From: Paenibacillus sp. FSL R10-2782
GTDB lineage: Bacteria > Bacillota > Bacilli > Paenibacillales > Paenibacillaceae
Direction of reading: 5' to 3'
DNA: 64,000 nt
NCBI RefSeq assembly: GCF_038592985.1
Contig: NZ_CP151951.1
Location: 2,595,001-2,659,000, forward strand
Shown in pieces: positions 45,639 through 56,792 of the stretch (positions are counted from its first letter, which is position 1; the number at the start of each line of letters is the position of its first letter). Below the pieces are notes generated by a model that saw only the letters and a program-made list of their open reading frames with translations, had not been told where the DNA came from and ran no database searches. The position numbers and the translations under genes were made by a program.

Positions 45639-47918
45639 TTATCCGCAGGGGATAGCCTTAAGGCGGAAGGTAGAGCTGACAAAATCTCCTGACAGATCCG
45701 AGACAACAAGCCCTATTTTCATTAAGCGATCACCTCCAAAGATTTCGCCGCCGAACGCTTCGTGGAAGGGGGAACCGCCGTCTTCCGCCAAGGTATTACC
45801 TGTATGGTCTGCAGCATTGCCTGCTGCGCCGGCTTCGATCTTATACTTTTTCTCTGGGTCAAGTCCTTTTAAAGTTAATCGCAGGATTGGACCATTGGGC
45901 TCAGCCAGTACGCGGAAATAAGCAACAAACGCTTCCGACTGGTCCTCGCTAACGAACATCCAAGCCGTATCGCCTCGGCCTTCAAACGGGCTAAGCAGCC
46001 GATACATATTCCCCTGCTGTACAAGGGAGCGAATTTCCTTATACTGGGCGATTTGTTTGGCAGCGAGCTCTTTTTCTTTCTTTGTAAATGCAGTAAGGTC
46101 AAGCTCGTAGCCAAAGTTTCCACTCATTGCCACGTCACCACGCATGGCGAGAGAGGTCATTCGTCCCACCTGGTGGTTCGGTACGCTCGATACGTGTGCT
46201 CCCATGGTGCTGGCTGGATACACGATGCTTGTTCCGTACTGGATAGCCAATCTTTCAACCGCATCGGTATCATCACTGGTCCATGTTTGCGGCATATAGT
46301 AGAGCATTCCGGGATCGAAACGTCCGCCTCCTCCAGAACAGCTTTCGAACAAGATGTCCGGGAACCGGGAGGTCAGACGTTCCAGCAGGTCGTAAAGTCC
46401 AAGCATATAACGGTGTGCGGTTTCCTTTTGACGTTCGCTAGAAGCTGTAGCCGAAGCAATCTCCGTCATATTACGATTCATGTCCCACTTGACATAAGTA
46501 ATCGGAGCGATCGAAAAAACGGAGCTAAGCGTATCGTATAAATAATCGCATACTTCCTTGCGGGAGAGATCGAGCACTAACTGGGATCGACCTTCCGTCC
46601 GCCGCCGACCCTCAGCATGCAGGCACCAGTCGGGATGCTTGCGGTACAATTCACTATCAGGAGATACCATTTCCGGCTCTACCCACAAGCCAAATTGTAA
46701 TCCTTGTTCATTAACCCTTTTGGCTAGGTCGGCAAGACCTCCAGGCAGCTTGCGGCTGTTTTCAAACCAGTCTCCAAGCGAATTATCATCGTTGTCTCGT
46801 TTGCCAAACCAACCATCATCCAGAACAAAGAGCTCAATACCGAGGGGGCCCGCTTCCTTAGCAATTGCTTCGATTTTATCGGCGTCGAAGTTGAAATAGG
46901 TAGCTTCCCAATTGTTTACGAGAATAGGGCGCTCTTTGTCACGATAAGCCCCCCTGGACAGTCGAGTGCGGTAGAGACGATGATAAGTGCGCGACATGCC
47001 TCCAAGACCTTCTTCGGAAAAGACCAGGACGGCTTCGGGGGTCTGGAATGACTGACCCGGCTCAAGTCGCCAGGAGAAGTCAAAGGGATTGATTCCGATA
47101 CTTACACGGGTCTGGTTGAACTGCTCTACTTCTGCCTGTGCGACGAAGTTGCTGCTGTAGACCAGACTAAAGCCGTACACATCTCCGCGATCTTCAGTTG
47201 CATCCGGACGAAGCAGTGCCAGAAAGGGATTCATCTGATGACTGCTGGAGCCCCGACGGCTTTCCAACCGAATGGCCCCGGGTCCTAGGTCGCGGCGCTG
47301 GATATGTCTTTCGCGCACCCACGCTCCGGACAGGTAGAGAGCCTGGTAGTTGGAATCGGCGAAATCGACAGAGGCACTCATTGCTTGCTCAATATTCATG
47401 ACAGCGCTTCCCTTATTGTCAAAAAGGGTAGACCTGGCAATAGCACTGTGATTCGCAAATACAGTATAAAGCAGTGTAGTTTTAAGACCCGAGTATTTGT
47501 CCTCAAGCATCAGAAAGAGAGTTGCCGCTTCATCATCCGATTCGGTATAGACGGCAGGAAGTCCCTCAAGCTTTGGTTTACCTGGGGCAATGCGGTAGCC
47601 ACAATATTTTAGCTCCGTAATGCGAGTTCCTTCCGCAAGTGCAGCCTGATAAGCGGGCTGACGAAAGTCGCTTGTTCCATACTGAGGATATTCCTGGGGA
47701 AGCGTGTCCAGGGAAATCGTGCGATTGGAAGGAACAGGATTGGGAGAGAAGGAGCAGCGCTCCCTGAGTTCCAGTACACTTGCTAGACTAGTGTCATGAT
47801 GAAGTCGAGCTCCCCAATAGACATGTGCGGGATATCCTTCTACAAGCTGGATAATATAACTGCAATCCTTGGACTGCAGGTGAAACAAACCAAGCGTCTC
47901 GTCTACATGAATGTTCAT
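45639..47918 (-). CDS. Alpha-galactosidase, glycoside hydrolase family 36
   Basis: A cytoplasmic retaining alpha-galactosidase of 759 residues, typical for bacterial GH36 (AgaA/RafA type), cleaving raffinose, stachyose or melibiose. Landmarks are NWEATYFNFDADKIEAIAKE, LFVLDDGWFGKRDNDDNSLG, LWVEPEMVSPDSELYRKHPD, nucleophile Asp in YVKWDMNRNMTE, FESCSGGGGRFDPGML and acid/base Asp in WTSDDTDAVERL. I start at ATG 47918 with AAGGAGTG in front; a longer in-frame start overlaps the lacI-type gene. It follows the lacI-type regulator by 23 bp in the same direction. It is intact although the neighbouring transporter is not. Confidence 0.94.
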   Translation of the reverse strand: MNIHVDETLGLFHLQSKDCSYIIQLVEGYPAHVYWGARLHHDTSLASVLELRERCSFSPNPVPSNRTISLDTLPQEYPQYGTSDFRQPAYQAALAEGTRITELKYCGYRIAPGKPKLEGLPAVYTESDDEAATLFLMLEDKYSGLKTTLLYTVFANHSAIARSTLFDNKGSAVMNIEQAMSASVDFADSNYQALYLSGAWVRERHIQRRDLGPGAIRLESRRGSSSHQMNPFLALLRPDATEDRGDVYGFSLVYSSNFVAQAEVEQFNQTRVSIGINPFDFSWRLEPGQSFQTPEAVLVFSEEGLGGMSRTYHRLYRTRLSRGAYRDKERPILVNNWEATYFNFDADKIEAIAKEAGPLGIELFVLDDGWFGKRDNDDNSLGDWFENSRKLPGGLADLAKRVNEQGLQFGLWVEPEMVSPDSELYRKHPDWCLHAEGRRRTEGRSQLVLDLSRKEVCDYLYDTLSSVFSIAPITYVKWDMNRNMTEIASATASSERQKETAHRYMLGLYDLLERLTSRFPDILFESCSGGGGRFDPGMLYYMPQTWTSDDTDAVERLAIQYGTSIVYPASTMGAHVSSVPNHQVGRMTSLAMRGDVAMSGNFGYELDLTAFTKKEKELAAKQIAQYKEIRSLVQQGNMYRLLSPFEGRGDTAWMFVSEDQSEAFVAYFRVLAEPNGPILRLTLKGLDPEKKYKIEAGAAGNAADHTGNTLAEDGGSPFHEAFGGEIFGGDRLMKIGLVVSDLSGDFVSSTFRLKAIPCG

Positions 47919-47941
47919 GGTATTCACTCCTTGAGGATTCT

Positions 47942-48983
<1,042 letters not shown>

Positions 48984-49112
48984 ATCAACTTCATCCTAAC
49001 ACATCCTCTTTATACTTTCAAGATAGCTGTTGAATTTACTTTTGATCTACTACTGTGCAGATTTGTTGTGTTAACATGATGAATATTCTCTTGAGGACGG
49101 AGGGGTTTCAAA

Positions 49113-50921
49113 TTGAATATTCTGTCACTAGCGCGAAAATGGTTTGGTCGGCTTCGATTCAAAAGCAAGGTTATTACGGTATTTCTTCCGCTAATCATTG
49201 TTTCTCTGCTCATTCTTGGACTGTTATCTAACCAACTCTTCAGTCGTTCTTTGATAGACCGTACCAACAACAACGTGGTGGACGAGTCTCAGCTTATCCT
49301 GTCTCGGACCGATTACATATTCAGCAGTGTGGAAACGGCGGCCAATATTATGGTCACGAATATTAACCGGGTGTATGATTCATACGGTCCCAAGCCTGAT
49401 ACTGCCATGGAGCGTATTCAGTTTGGAAACCTGATGCAGAGCCGCCTATCCATTGACTTGTCAATCTTTCGTGAGATAGATGCCGCTGTATTCATTGATA
49501 ATAAAGGGACAATTTTCGCATCTTACACCGAGAGTGGGGATGAGAGCAAAGTCTATAGCATGATTAAGCGGGTAAGGGAATCAAAAAGTTATGGACAGGC
49601 ACTCTGGTTTGATATGGAGAGGAGAGATTTCCTAACTCCAGATCCGAACTTCCCGGTTTTGACGCTGGGGAAGACGGTCATTAATATAGACACCGGCGAA
49701 CCCTATGGAACGCTTTTTCTGCTAGTGAAGGAAGAAGATCTGTCCGCTTTTTTTCGTTCTAGTGATCCGGATGTGCCCAAATCCTATTATTTTTTGAATA
49801 ACGGAACTCGCGTGGTCGTGGCAAAAGATAATGAGATGCTGATGAATCCGGTGAATCCACATCTGGCTGAGGCCATTCAACGTTGCGCCCCTGATATGTC
49901 CCAAGAAACGTGCTCTTTCGAGGATGAGGGCAATTTGGTAACGGTCATTGATTATGACCGGATGGATTGGAAGTTGGTCAATATTGTATCTCTCAGCCTG
50001 CTTACGGCTGATGTCCGGCAAAATGTTAGGCTGTCGCTTTTAATCGGCGTATTATGCCTTGTTTTTTCCTGGCTGGGTGCTAGCTTTCTGTCCAGAATGG
50101 TCGTTAGCCCTCTCGAACAACTGACTAAGGCAATGCGAAAAGTAGTAACCGGTGATTTGCAACCGGTTACTACTTTTCGCACTGAGGATGAAATCGGTAC
50201 CATTGTTGAAGCGTTTAACTTTATGGTAAGACGGGTTCGGGAGCTACTGGATGAGGTGAGGCAGGAACAGAACCGTAAGCGTGAATATGAGCTTGCACTG
50301 ATGAGCGCCCAAATTAAACCGCATTTTCTATACAACACTTTGGATACCATTTACGCACTCAATGAGTTGGACCGTAGTGATGAGGCTAGAGATACTACAA
50401 AGGCGCTGGCAGATTTTTATCGAATGGTGCTAAATAAGGGACGGGAGCTCATTATTCTAGAGAAGGAAGCTCAGATTACCGATGATTACCTGACGATTCT
50501 GCAAATCCGTTATCCCGATGTGTTCCGCTATGAGGTGAATATTCCATCGGAACTTACGGGTACACCGATTCCGAAGCTCTCGCTCCAGCCGCTTGTCGAG
50601 AATTCGATCTACCACGGTCTTAAGAAGAAAGGAACAAAAGGTTTTATCCGTATTTATGCCTTTAAACAGGGTGATAAGGTGGTCGTTCGAGTGGAGGACA
50701 ACGGAGTGGGGATGGACGAAATCCAGGTTCAGACCATAATGTCCAGACATTTACCGGATGAAGGAATACGGTCAATTGGCACCTACAGCGTTCAGCAGAG
50801 ACTGAGTCTGTACTTCGGTGAGGAGTATGGGATATCGGTGCAGAGTGTTCCCGGAGAAGGAACCATTGTTGACCTTTCGCTGCCGACGATACCAAAGGGG
50901 AGTGAGCACAAAGATGTATAA
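49113..50921 (+). CDS. Sensor histidine kinase, YesM family
   Basis: A 602-residue sensor of the YesM/LytS-type sugar-locus family. Two membrane helices (about 20-42 and 305-330) enclose an extracytoplasmic dCache-like domain (about 45-300). A HAMP domain follows (about 330-385), then the His_kinase domain with phospho-acceptor His404 in QIKPHFLYNTLDTIY and an HATPase with LVENSIYHGL, DNGVGMD and GTIVDLSL-type end. TTG start 49113 is set by GGAGGGG 8 nt upstream. Its reading frame is complete, but its partner response regulator, overlapping by 8 bp, is cut off. A perfect 20-bp-stem hairpin lies inside the HAMP codons. Confidence 0.92.
   Translation: MNILSLARKWFGRLRFKSKVITVFLPLIIVSLLILGLLSNQLFSRSLIDRTNNNVVDESQLILSRTDYIFSSVETAANIMVTNINRVYDSYGPKPDTAMERIQFGNLMQSRLSIDLSIFREIDAAVFIDNKGTIFASYTESGDESKVYSMIKRVRESKSYGQALWFDMERRDFLTPDPNFPVLTLGKTVINIDTGEPYGTLFLLVKEEDLSAFFRSSDPDVPKSYYFLNNGTRVVVAKDNEMLMNPVNPHLAEAIQRCAPDMSQETCSFEDEGNLVTVIDYDRMDWKLVNIVSLSLLTADVRQNVRLSLLIGVLCLVFSWLGASFLSRMVVSPLEQLTKAMRKVVTGDLQPVTTFRTEDEIGTIVEAFNFMVRRVRELLDEVRQEQNRKREYELALMSAQIKPHFLYNTLDTIYALNELDRSDEARDTTKALADFYRMVLNKGRELIILEKEAQITDDYLTILQIRYPDVFRYEVNIPSELTGTPIPKLSLQPLVENSIYHGLKKKGTKGFIRIYAFKQGDKVVVRVEDNGVGMDEIQVQTIMSRHLPDEGIRSIGTYSVQQRLSLYFGEEYGISVQSVPGEGTIVDLSLPTIPKGSEHKDV
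50134..50181. repeat. Perfect 20-bp inverted repeat inside the YesM-type gene
   Basis: The arms 50134-50153 (begins TGCGAAAAGTAG, ends AACCGGT) and 50162-50181 (begins ACCGGTTACTAC, ends TTTTCGCA) are exact reverse complements with an 8-nt loop GATTTGCA. They encode residues 341-357 of the HAMP linker. Confidence 0.9.
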
Positions 50922-51088
50922 AGTGATGATTGTCGATGATGAGCCGCTGTTCCGGGATTTTCTGCGAATTAAGATAGACTGGGAAAGTCACGGATTTCGG
51001 GTTTGCTGTGAGGCAAGGAATGGGCGGGAAGCGCTTCAGGAAGCCGAGCGACACCAGCCTCATCTCGCCCTAAGGCCCGTTTTATTCC
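50914..51088 (+). pseudogene. YesN-type response regulator, only the first third of the receiver domain left
   Basis: Starts at ATG 50914 inside the kinase stop (ATGTATAA overlap) and reads MYKVMIVDDEPLFRDFLRIK (Asp pocket present) up to AERHQPHLAL, where family members continue with the phospho-acceptor VDINMP segment. The sequence leaves the family at about 51070 and runs to the transposon target site. The phospho-acceptor, the rest of the receiver and the AraC-type DNA-binding domain are gone. The loss is a deletion separate from the transposon, since 20 bp of other sequence lie between the break and the TTAAA target. Confidence 0.85.
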
Positions 51089-51093
51089 TTAAA

Positions 51094-51172
51094 GGGGTTC
51101 CGCCAACATTTTAACGAAAATATACGCTAAGCCTTCGGATGTGACCGGCTTAGCGTTTTTTCTTACTCTAAG
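51094..51172 (+). repeat. Left terminal inverted repeat of the Tn3-family transposon
   Basis: 79 bp matching the right end with five mismatches that I could count by eye, far longer than the 38-bp repeats of classical Tn3. Outer bases GGGGT and the core AACATTTTAACGAAAATATA are typical of this lineage. Confidence 0.9.
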
Positions 51173-51208
51173 CCCAATAGTCCAAGTGGCATAGCCCGAA
51201 CCAACCGG

Positions 51209-54189
51209 TCATTCAACTTCCTGTTGTTTCAGCGGTCGTAATGAATTGAGAGACGTATTCTGCCTAAAATTGAATTTGTATTCGCCTAAGAAATTGATGT
51301 GCTCCCATCCGAGTGGAGAAATATGGTTTAGTAGTTCTTCTTGAAGCTTTCCTTGCTTTTTGCGGTGTTCTGTTGCTTGCTGGAGATAGACGGTATTCCA
51401 AACGCTAATTGCATTGATGATAATGTTCAACGCACTTGCCCGTTGGAGCTGGTCTTGTAGCGCCCGTTCTCGCAGTTCGCCATGTTTGCCGAAGAAGATC
51501 GCTCTGGCCAATGCATTCATGGCTTCCCCTTTGTTCAACCCACGATGGATTTTTCGTCGCAGCGCCTCGCTTGAAAGGTAATCCAGGATGAAGATCGTTT
51601 TCTCGATACGTCCCATTTCTCGCAGCGCGGTAGCCAAGCTGTTTTGTCTTGCATAGGAACCGATTTTCCCCATAATGAGTGATGCTGAAACGGTACCTTC
51701 CCGGATGGAGTAAGCCAGCCGAAGAACATCATCGTAGTTTTCCTGGATGATCTTTGTATTAATCTGTCCGCGCAGCAGCTTCTCCAATTTAGAAATATCG
51801 GAAGGTTTCCCGATAGCGTATAGCTTGGAATCAGCCAAGTCGCGCAAGCGAGGCGCAAAGCGAAATCCAAGCAGATGCGTTAAACCGAAGACTTGATCGG
51901 TGTAACCGGCTGTATCCGTATAATTCTCCTCGATGGCCAAATCCGTTTCATGGTGGAGCAAGCCGTCGATGACGTGTACGGCATCCCGAGCGTTTGTATT
52001 GATGACTTTAGTGTAGAACGTGGAAAATTGGTCGCTCACGAACCGATAAATCGTAGCTCCTTTTCCGGTTCCGTAGTGGGGATTCGCATCTGCATGAAGC
52101 GCCGAAACTCCGATCTGGACGCGCATTCCATCAGATGATGAGGTCGTGCCGTTCCCCGAATAGGAGGGCAGCGCTAGCTTGTGATGAAAATTAACAAGAA
52201 CAGCCTGCGCTCTATTCATTGCGTCTTCGTACAGCCGCTATTGCGCTGTATTGGCCATTTGCCTATATGAAATGCTCGGCGTGGCTTCAGCCATCTTTGT
52301 AAGCCCCAATGTTCGTTCCCATTGCCATAAGCGTAGCCATTAGGATCGTCGTTTCTTCCTCGTTCGGAACGCGGTTACTGGAAGCGTGAATAAACTGCTC
52401 ATGAAAATTCGTCCAGTTAGCTACTTCCATGAGCAGATCCGTTAGCTTGATTCGTGGCAGCAGCTCATAGAGGGAAAGGCTGAAATTCCGGGATTCATCG
52501 GGAACATCTTTCTCCAATCGCTCGATGTGTAATTTCCCGTTCTCCACATTAACGCCGTCCAGCTCGTCGATGTGATCTGAAACCCAGTTTAATCTTTGAA
52601 GAAGTGATTCAGTCCGTTCTTCAATATATTCCTTTGTGGACAAGCAGACGGCAAGCTTTGTAGAGCTAGGATCGATACCATTCCAATCAGCTTTCGGTAC
52701 AAGGTATTCCTCGAAATCCTTATACTGACGGCTTCCGACAATGGATACGTCCCCGGAACGAACGTAATTGCGCAGCTCTGTCAGAACGGCCATTTCATAA
52801 TAATGCCGATTGATCGTTCCGTCATCATCGTAGACGTGCTTTTGCCAACGGTTTGAAACGAAATTTAGCGGTGCGCCTTCCGGAACTTTTCGTTTCCCAG
52901 TTTCATTCATATCCCGGATAATATCGACCGTCTTCATTAACGGCTCAGCCGACTTAGCTGACCAAATTCCAACGATTTTAACAGCGTTGGCGTGTATTTC
53001 CGGAGCACATAGAACTTCTTTTCCAGTAAGTCCAAATAGTCGTAATCGACGGGCCGCGCCAGCCGCTTGGCTTCCTCCACAGATGCAACGAGCTGATCCC
53101 ACGGCATGATAGCTTCAAGCGCAACAAATGGATCAACGCCATCACTTCGGGCTTTGATTAGGGCCGCCCCAAGATCGGCAAAGTGAACAACCTTTTCGTT
53201 GATCGATTTACCGTTTTGCTTTTGAAGTTCTTCTTGGGCTTTTCTCCCTTTGGAGAGCAGTATCATGATCTACCGGTCATGAATCTCGAAAGCCAGGTCT
53301 GTCAAATCCTAAATCAGCTCCAATAGGTACGCTACTAAAATCGCGTACTTTTTCGGATCATTAAAGCGACGGAAGGAGTGAGGTTCGTATCGCCGAACCA
53401 ATTTTAGAAAGTTGCCGCAGCCGGTTCGGATGAATGCCTTTGGTATCGACTTGTAGTTGCAATTCACGTATGTATTCGAGTTTTTCAATAATCTTCAAAA
53501 AAGAATCCGGAGAGTTGGTACCGGGAATTTAACTTAACCATGCTAAGTAGGTTTTGCTGCTTTCCGGCATGGTGGTCAAGACGCGATCCAGCTTAGCAAT
53601 CTGTATTTCTGCCAGTGAGCTACTGAGCAGCTTGAATATTTTTTCTTCTGTTCGTTTGCAAGTCTCCCAAACTGCTCTTTCAATCGTAGCCATCGAAGGA
53701 AGTATCATTCTACGCTTACGTAAATCTTCGAGTGCGAGTTGTATCAAGTGTAAAGGATTTCCATTCGCCATTGCATGGTTAAAAAGATGCTTGCACAATG
53801 AACGATACTGACTCAAGGTAAACGTCTGGTAGCCATATTCCTTCCTTATTTCCTCCAAATGCTCGTATTTCGTGGCTTCTCGTTCCGCCGTAAGATGCAA
53901 AAGACTCCGTATCGGCGTAGATTTGTTTTGCGATATAACGAAGGACCTGAACTGGTACTTCCTTTACGTCAGAAAGCGTCCAGCCGATATAGCGAAGTAC
54001 GCACAGCTGAACGGCAAAGCCGATTCGATTATAATCTCTTCGCCGCTGCTGAATGATTTCAAGGTCATGCTGAGTAAATGTGAAATAGGTACCCAATTCC
54101 CATTCGCCGAGATCAGGCGGTATTTGCAAATATTGGAGCCTTTCCTCCGGAGTTAGCAATTCCCTTACTCTCGCGTACATCGTTCTCAT
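51209..54189 (-). pseudogene. tnpA: Tn3-family transposase TnpA, disrupted in several places
   Basis: The protein would be about 990 residues: an N-terminal DUF4158 domain (from ATG 54189, RELLTPEERLQYLQIPPDLG) and the DDE-type Tn3 transposase domain (51209-53266), ending LRPLKQQEVE. Conserved parts include DGMRVQIGVSALHADANPHY, GATIYRFVSDQFSTFYTKVI and ALNIIINAISVWNTVYLQQA. At least four faults break it: a frameshift near 53880, two in-frame TAG codons at 53309-53311 and 53270-53272 (both explained by CAG to TAG), a frameshift near 53000 and one near 52250. Start is 5 bp after the recombinase stop, so the two formed an operon. Confidence 0.9.
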
Positions 54190-54193
54190 CCCC

Positions 54194-54690
54194 TTACTGC
54201 CAAGCTATTTTTTCCACTTCAGATTGCAGATCCGCACGAATCGCTTTAACGTAAATCATCGTTGTATCCAGACTATCGTGTCCCATAATTTGCGCCAAGC
54301 GGTGCAACGGCGTGTTCTCAGCCATAACATACCCGAACCTGTGCCGTAGATCGTGAGCGCTCAATCCTTCGAGCCGCGCAGCCGCCGGTTAATGGTCGCG
54401 GGTTTCAATTCCATTACTTTTTGAGCGGCTTCCCGGTATCGTGTTAATGTTGGAGTAGCTACATCTTCAATTCGAAATATAACCTCTTCCTCTTGGTGGT
54501 CGGCTGTCTCAAACCAACCGATAAAATGTTTCAAATCGCTTGCGTACTCTTTTAGTGTTTTGGGATTCAAATCTTCGTGGGTGGTGAGAGCGTGAATGAA
54601 GTCCTGAATCGTCTGCTCGCCCTGTTCCGAAATCCCAGTTGTATCTCTCATTTGCAAAGCCTCCGAATATTGAATTACATTAGCGGACAT
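54194..54690 (-). pseudogene. TnpI-like tyrosine recombinase with internal deletion
   Basis: The N-terminal part (ATG 54690, MSANVIQYSEALQMRDTTGI, then a core-binding segment up to PATINRRLRGSKD) is a phage-integrase SAM-like domain. From about 54360 the frame changes and reads LSAHDLRHRFGYVMAENTPL, HRLAQIMGHDSLDTTMIYVK, which carries HxxR, the His and the Tyr nucleophile of the catalytic domain. The middle with the first catalytic Arg is missing, so about 165 of the usual 280-300 residues remain. It resolved co-integrates in the parent transposon. Its start codon overlaps one 12-bp repeat of the recombination site. Confidence 0.85.
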
Positions 54691-54742
54691 CAAGCATAGG
54701 TTCTGAAATACCTAATGACCGCTAATGTTAATTAGCGGCCAT
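54679..54742. promoter_or_regulatory. Recombination/resolution site with three 12-bp motifs
   Basis: ATTAGCGGACAT (54679-54690), its inverted form ATGACCGCTAAT (54715-54726) and ATTAGCGGCCAT (54731-54742). The last two form an inverted pair around GTTA, the layout of a tyrosine-recombinase crossover core; the first is an extra arm covering the recombinase start codon. TnpI-type transposons such as Tn4430 have a site of this kind next to tnpI. Confidence 0.8.
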
Positions 54743-55075
54743 GAATAAAAAAAGGGAGATTATTCATGGCCGATTGCGCTTGCAGGCAGATTATTACATT
54801 GGTGAAATAACGTCAAAGGTGTTTGAGGATCCGATTTTCTTGAATATAATTTTTATACTTGTTGCCTTCCTTCCACAGGAAGGCTTTTTCTCTTTCCGTT
54901 GTTATTGAGACGCTAAGTGTCCCGAATGTCAATGAATATAAAGTTATGAGGTTAGGGGGGGTCTAAAGCGGGGCTCCAGCCTGATTTTTTCTTAGTTTAG
55001 GCTAATATCCGTATCGCAAAAATTCGTTTTAACATTTTATGTAGGGACTACTAATGTCTGGGGGTGTGATGGCGG
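54743..55075. other. Gene-free stretch inside the transposon, upstream of the collagen-like gene
   Basis: No gene was seen. It has a terminator-like hairpin at 54864-54891, AT-rich sequence with TATAAT near 54846, GC-rich words around 54955-54975 and the ribosome binding site GGGGGTG before ATG 55076. No promoter can be fixed with confidence. Confidence 0.5.
54864..54891 (+). terminator. Terminator inside the transposon
   Basis: GCCTTCCT and AGGAAGGC around TCCAC, followed by TTTTT. Rightward orientation, upstream of the collagen-like gene. Confidence 0.75.
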
Positions 55076-56737
55076 ATGTCTTCGCTCCAAAGGTTTAAAA
55101 GGAAGATGAAATACGGCGTCAAGGAACTGAGTGAAGGAATCCAATTTTTGCGCAAAGGCAATCCTAAAAAGGCAGAACACGAGTTTTCAGATTCCCTCCG
55201 TTATTTTCAACAGGCGTTAAAATTATTAAACGTGCTTAATTTGCAGGGACCTCCTGGTCCGTCTGGACCTGCAGGTCTGCAGGGGATACAAGGAGTATCT
55301 GGCGCACAGGGACCTCAGGGGCCTCAAGGAGAACAAGGATCTCAGGGACCTCAGGGGCCTCAAGGAGAACAAGGATCTCAGGGACCTCAGGGGCCTCAAG
55401 GAGAACAAGGCCCTCAGGGACCTCAGGGGCCTCAAGGAGAACAAGGATCTCAGGGACCTCAGGGGCCTCAAGGAGAACAGGGATCTCAGGGACCTCAGGG
55501 GCCTCAAGGAGAACAGGGATCTCAGGGACCTCAGGGACCTCAGGGGCCTCAGGGGCCTCAAGGAGAACAAGGCCCTCAAGGCCCGCCTGGAACTCCAGTT
55601 TTAACAGGAATTGGGGATCCTACGTGCGCAATTGGCAATTTGGGAGATATTTATATTGACCTTTCCACAGGGAATACATTTTACAAGCTCTCTCAACCTG
55701 TTCCTCCCCCGGTCAGACCTATTCCTGCTCCAACCGGTATCACAATCCCGGTAGGTTCAACGCGGACGTATACCACAATTGATGCGGCTTTAGCTGCTGC
55801 TAATCCTGGTGACAGACTATTGCTTGATGCTGAGACCTTTACTATTACATCCACTATCAATGTTAACACACCGGTGACGATTGAGGGTCAAGGAATAGGA
55901 CTCACTATTGTAACCACTACCCTGAATACCGTGACCACTATGTTTAATGTGACAGTATCGAATGTTGTTTTTCAAAATATGTCTATCGTCCAAAATTTCC
56001 CGGAGGTATTGAGCATTGAGACCGTTATTTCATTAAATAATTTGTCGGCAACAGGTATATATGTCGACCATTGTGAGATTTCAGTATGCGAACTTGGTAT
56101 CTCCATTAAAGTAACGGAATTCCAAATAACAAATTGTAGATTTACCTATGCACCTCTTGCTTCACGTCCCAATGGATACTACTATATCATTATTTCCTCT
56201 ACTTCTGGACAAAGCATTATTGACAATAATACATTTGTATCTGACGCAGGTAATTCTGATTGCAGATTTATCATCATTACCAATATAGCTGTTAATTCAG
56301 GGACACTTCAAGGGAACTTGGTAGTAAGCAATAATACACAACTCGTCTCTCCCTTTACTTTGCGTCATTTGCTAGTGATCGAGGAATTTATCGGTACAAA
56401 TTTTGGTTTGTATTTTATTAACAACACTACAATTAATGAGGGAAATGTCCCTGTCTTACTATTTAACGCAAACTTAAATATTTTTAAATTTATAGCGGCT
56501 TATGGAAACAGTGTTCAAAACACTGCAGGAAAAGGGCTCATCGGAATTGACTCAAGTTATATCGGTACAACCAATATTTTCAGTTCAGGCAATACAATTG
56601 CAAATGAATTTTTCACTTCGGGATGGGCTTCTGCAACCGTTCCGCCTAGTTTTATTGTGGGCTATAATACAACAGCAATTCCGACTGATCCTAATCTTCC
56701 ATTAAATAATTGTTACTGGCTAATGTTGATTTCATGA
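55076..56737 (+). CDS. Collagen-like protein with beta-helix-type C-terminal domain (transposon cargo)
   Basis: A 553-residue protein in three parts. Residues 1-57 are basic and helical ([20 protein letters not shown] ... [11 protein letters not shown]), possibly a trimer or anchor region. Residues 58-174 are 39 uninterrupted Gly-X-Y triplets, mostly [12 protein letters not shown], expected to form a collagen triple helix. Residues about 180-553 start with a proline-rich hinge ([14 protein letters not shown]), then [20 protein letters not shown] and repeating short strands with NNxT/V, as in pectate-lyase-type right-handed beta-helices. No signal peptide or LPXTG was seen. Bacillus exosporium proteins of BclA type share the collagen part, so a spore-surface or extracellular filament role is possible but unproven. 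It is the only intact gene in the transposon. Confidence 0.88.
   Translation: MSSLQRFKRKMKYGVKELSEGIQFLRKGNPKKAEHEFSDSLRYFQQALKLLNVLNLQGPPGPSGPAGLQGIQGVSGAQGPQGPQGEQGSQGPQGPQGEQGSQGPQGPQGEQGPQGPQGPQGEQGSQGPQGPQGEQGSQGPQGPQGEQGSQGPQGPQGPQGPQGEQGPQGPPGTPVLTGIGDPTCAIGNLGDIYIDLSTGNTFYKLSQPVPPPVRPIPAPTGITIPVGSTRTYTTIDAALAAANPGDRLLLDAETFTITSTINVNTPVTIEGQGIGLTIVTTTLNTVTTMFNVTVSNVVFQNMSIVQNFPEVLSIETVISLNNLSATGIYVDHCEISVCELGISIKVTEFQITNCRFTYAPLASRPNGYYYIIISSTSGQSIIDNNTFVSDAGNSDCRFIIITNIAVNSGTLQGNLVVSNNTQLVSPFTLRHLLVIEEFIGTNFGLYFINNTTINEGNVPVLLFNANLNIFKFIAAYGNSVQNTAGKGLIGIDSSYIGTTNIFSSGNTIANEFFTSGWASATVPPSFIVGYNTTAIPTDPNLPLNNCYWLMLIS
55247..55597 (+). repeat. Tandem 36-bp repeats encoding Gly-X-Y triplets
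   Basis: About seven near-identical copies of a 36-bp unit (12 residues, [12 protein letters not shown]) with 18- and 9-bp variations. Such arrays change copy number by slippage. No spacers vary between copies, so it is not CRISPR. Confidence 0.95.
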
Positions 56738-56792
56738 TGTATAGCTATACATTAGAACTCAAACTATGTAAATCACCATAATTTCATCTAAT

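Noticed and set aside
47198..47612. Plus-strand frames opposite the GH36 gene
   Set aside because: Antisense shadows in a GC-richer gene without start signals or known motifs.
50914..51114. Response regulator truncated directly by the transposon
   Set aside because: Family sequence ends about 20 bp before the TTAAA target, so a deletion, not the insertion, removed the rest.
55226..55579. Long minus-strand open frame of Arg/Leu/Ser repeats
   Set aside because: It is the mirror of the Gly-X-Y repeats in the collagen-like gene and has no ribosome binding site.
55247..55597. Regular 36-bp repeats that could suggest CRISPR
   Set aside because: Units are directly joined with no unique spacers, and they are in frame with a protein.
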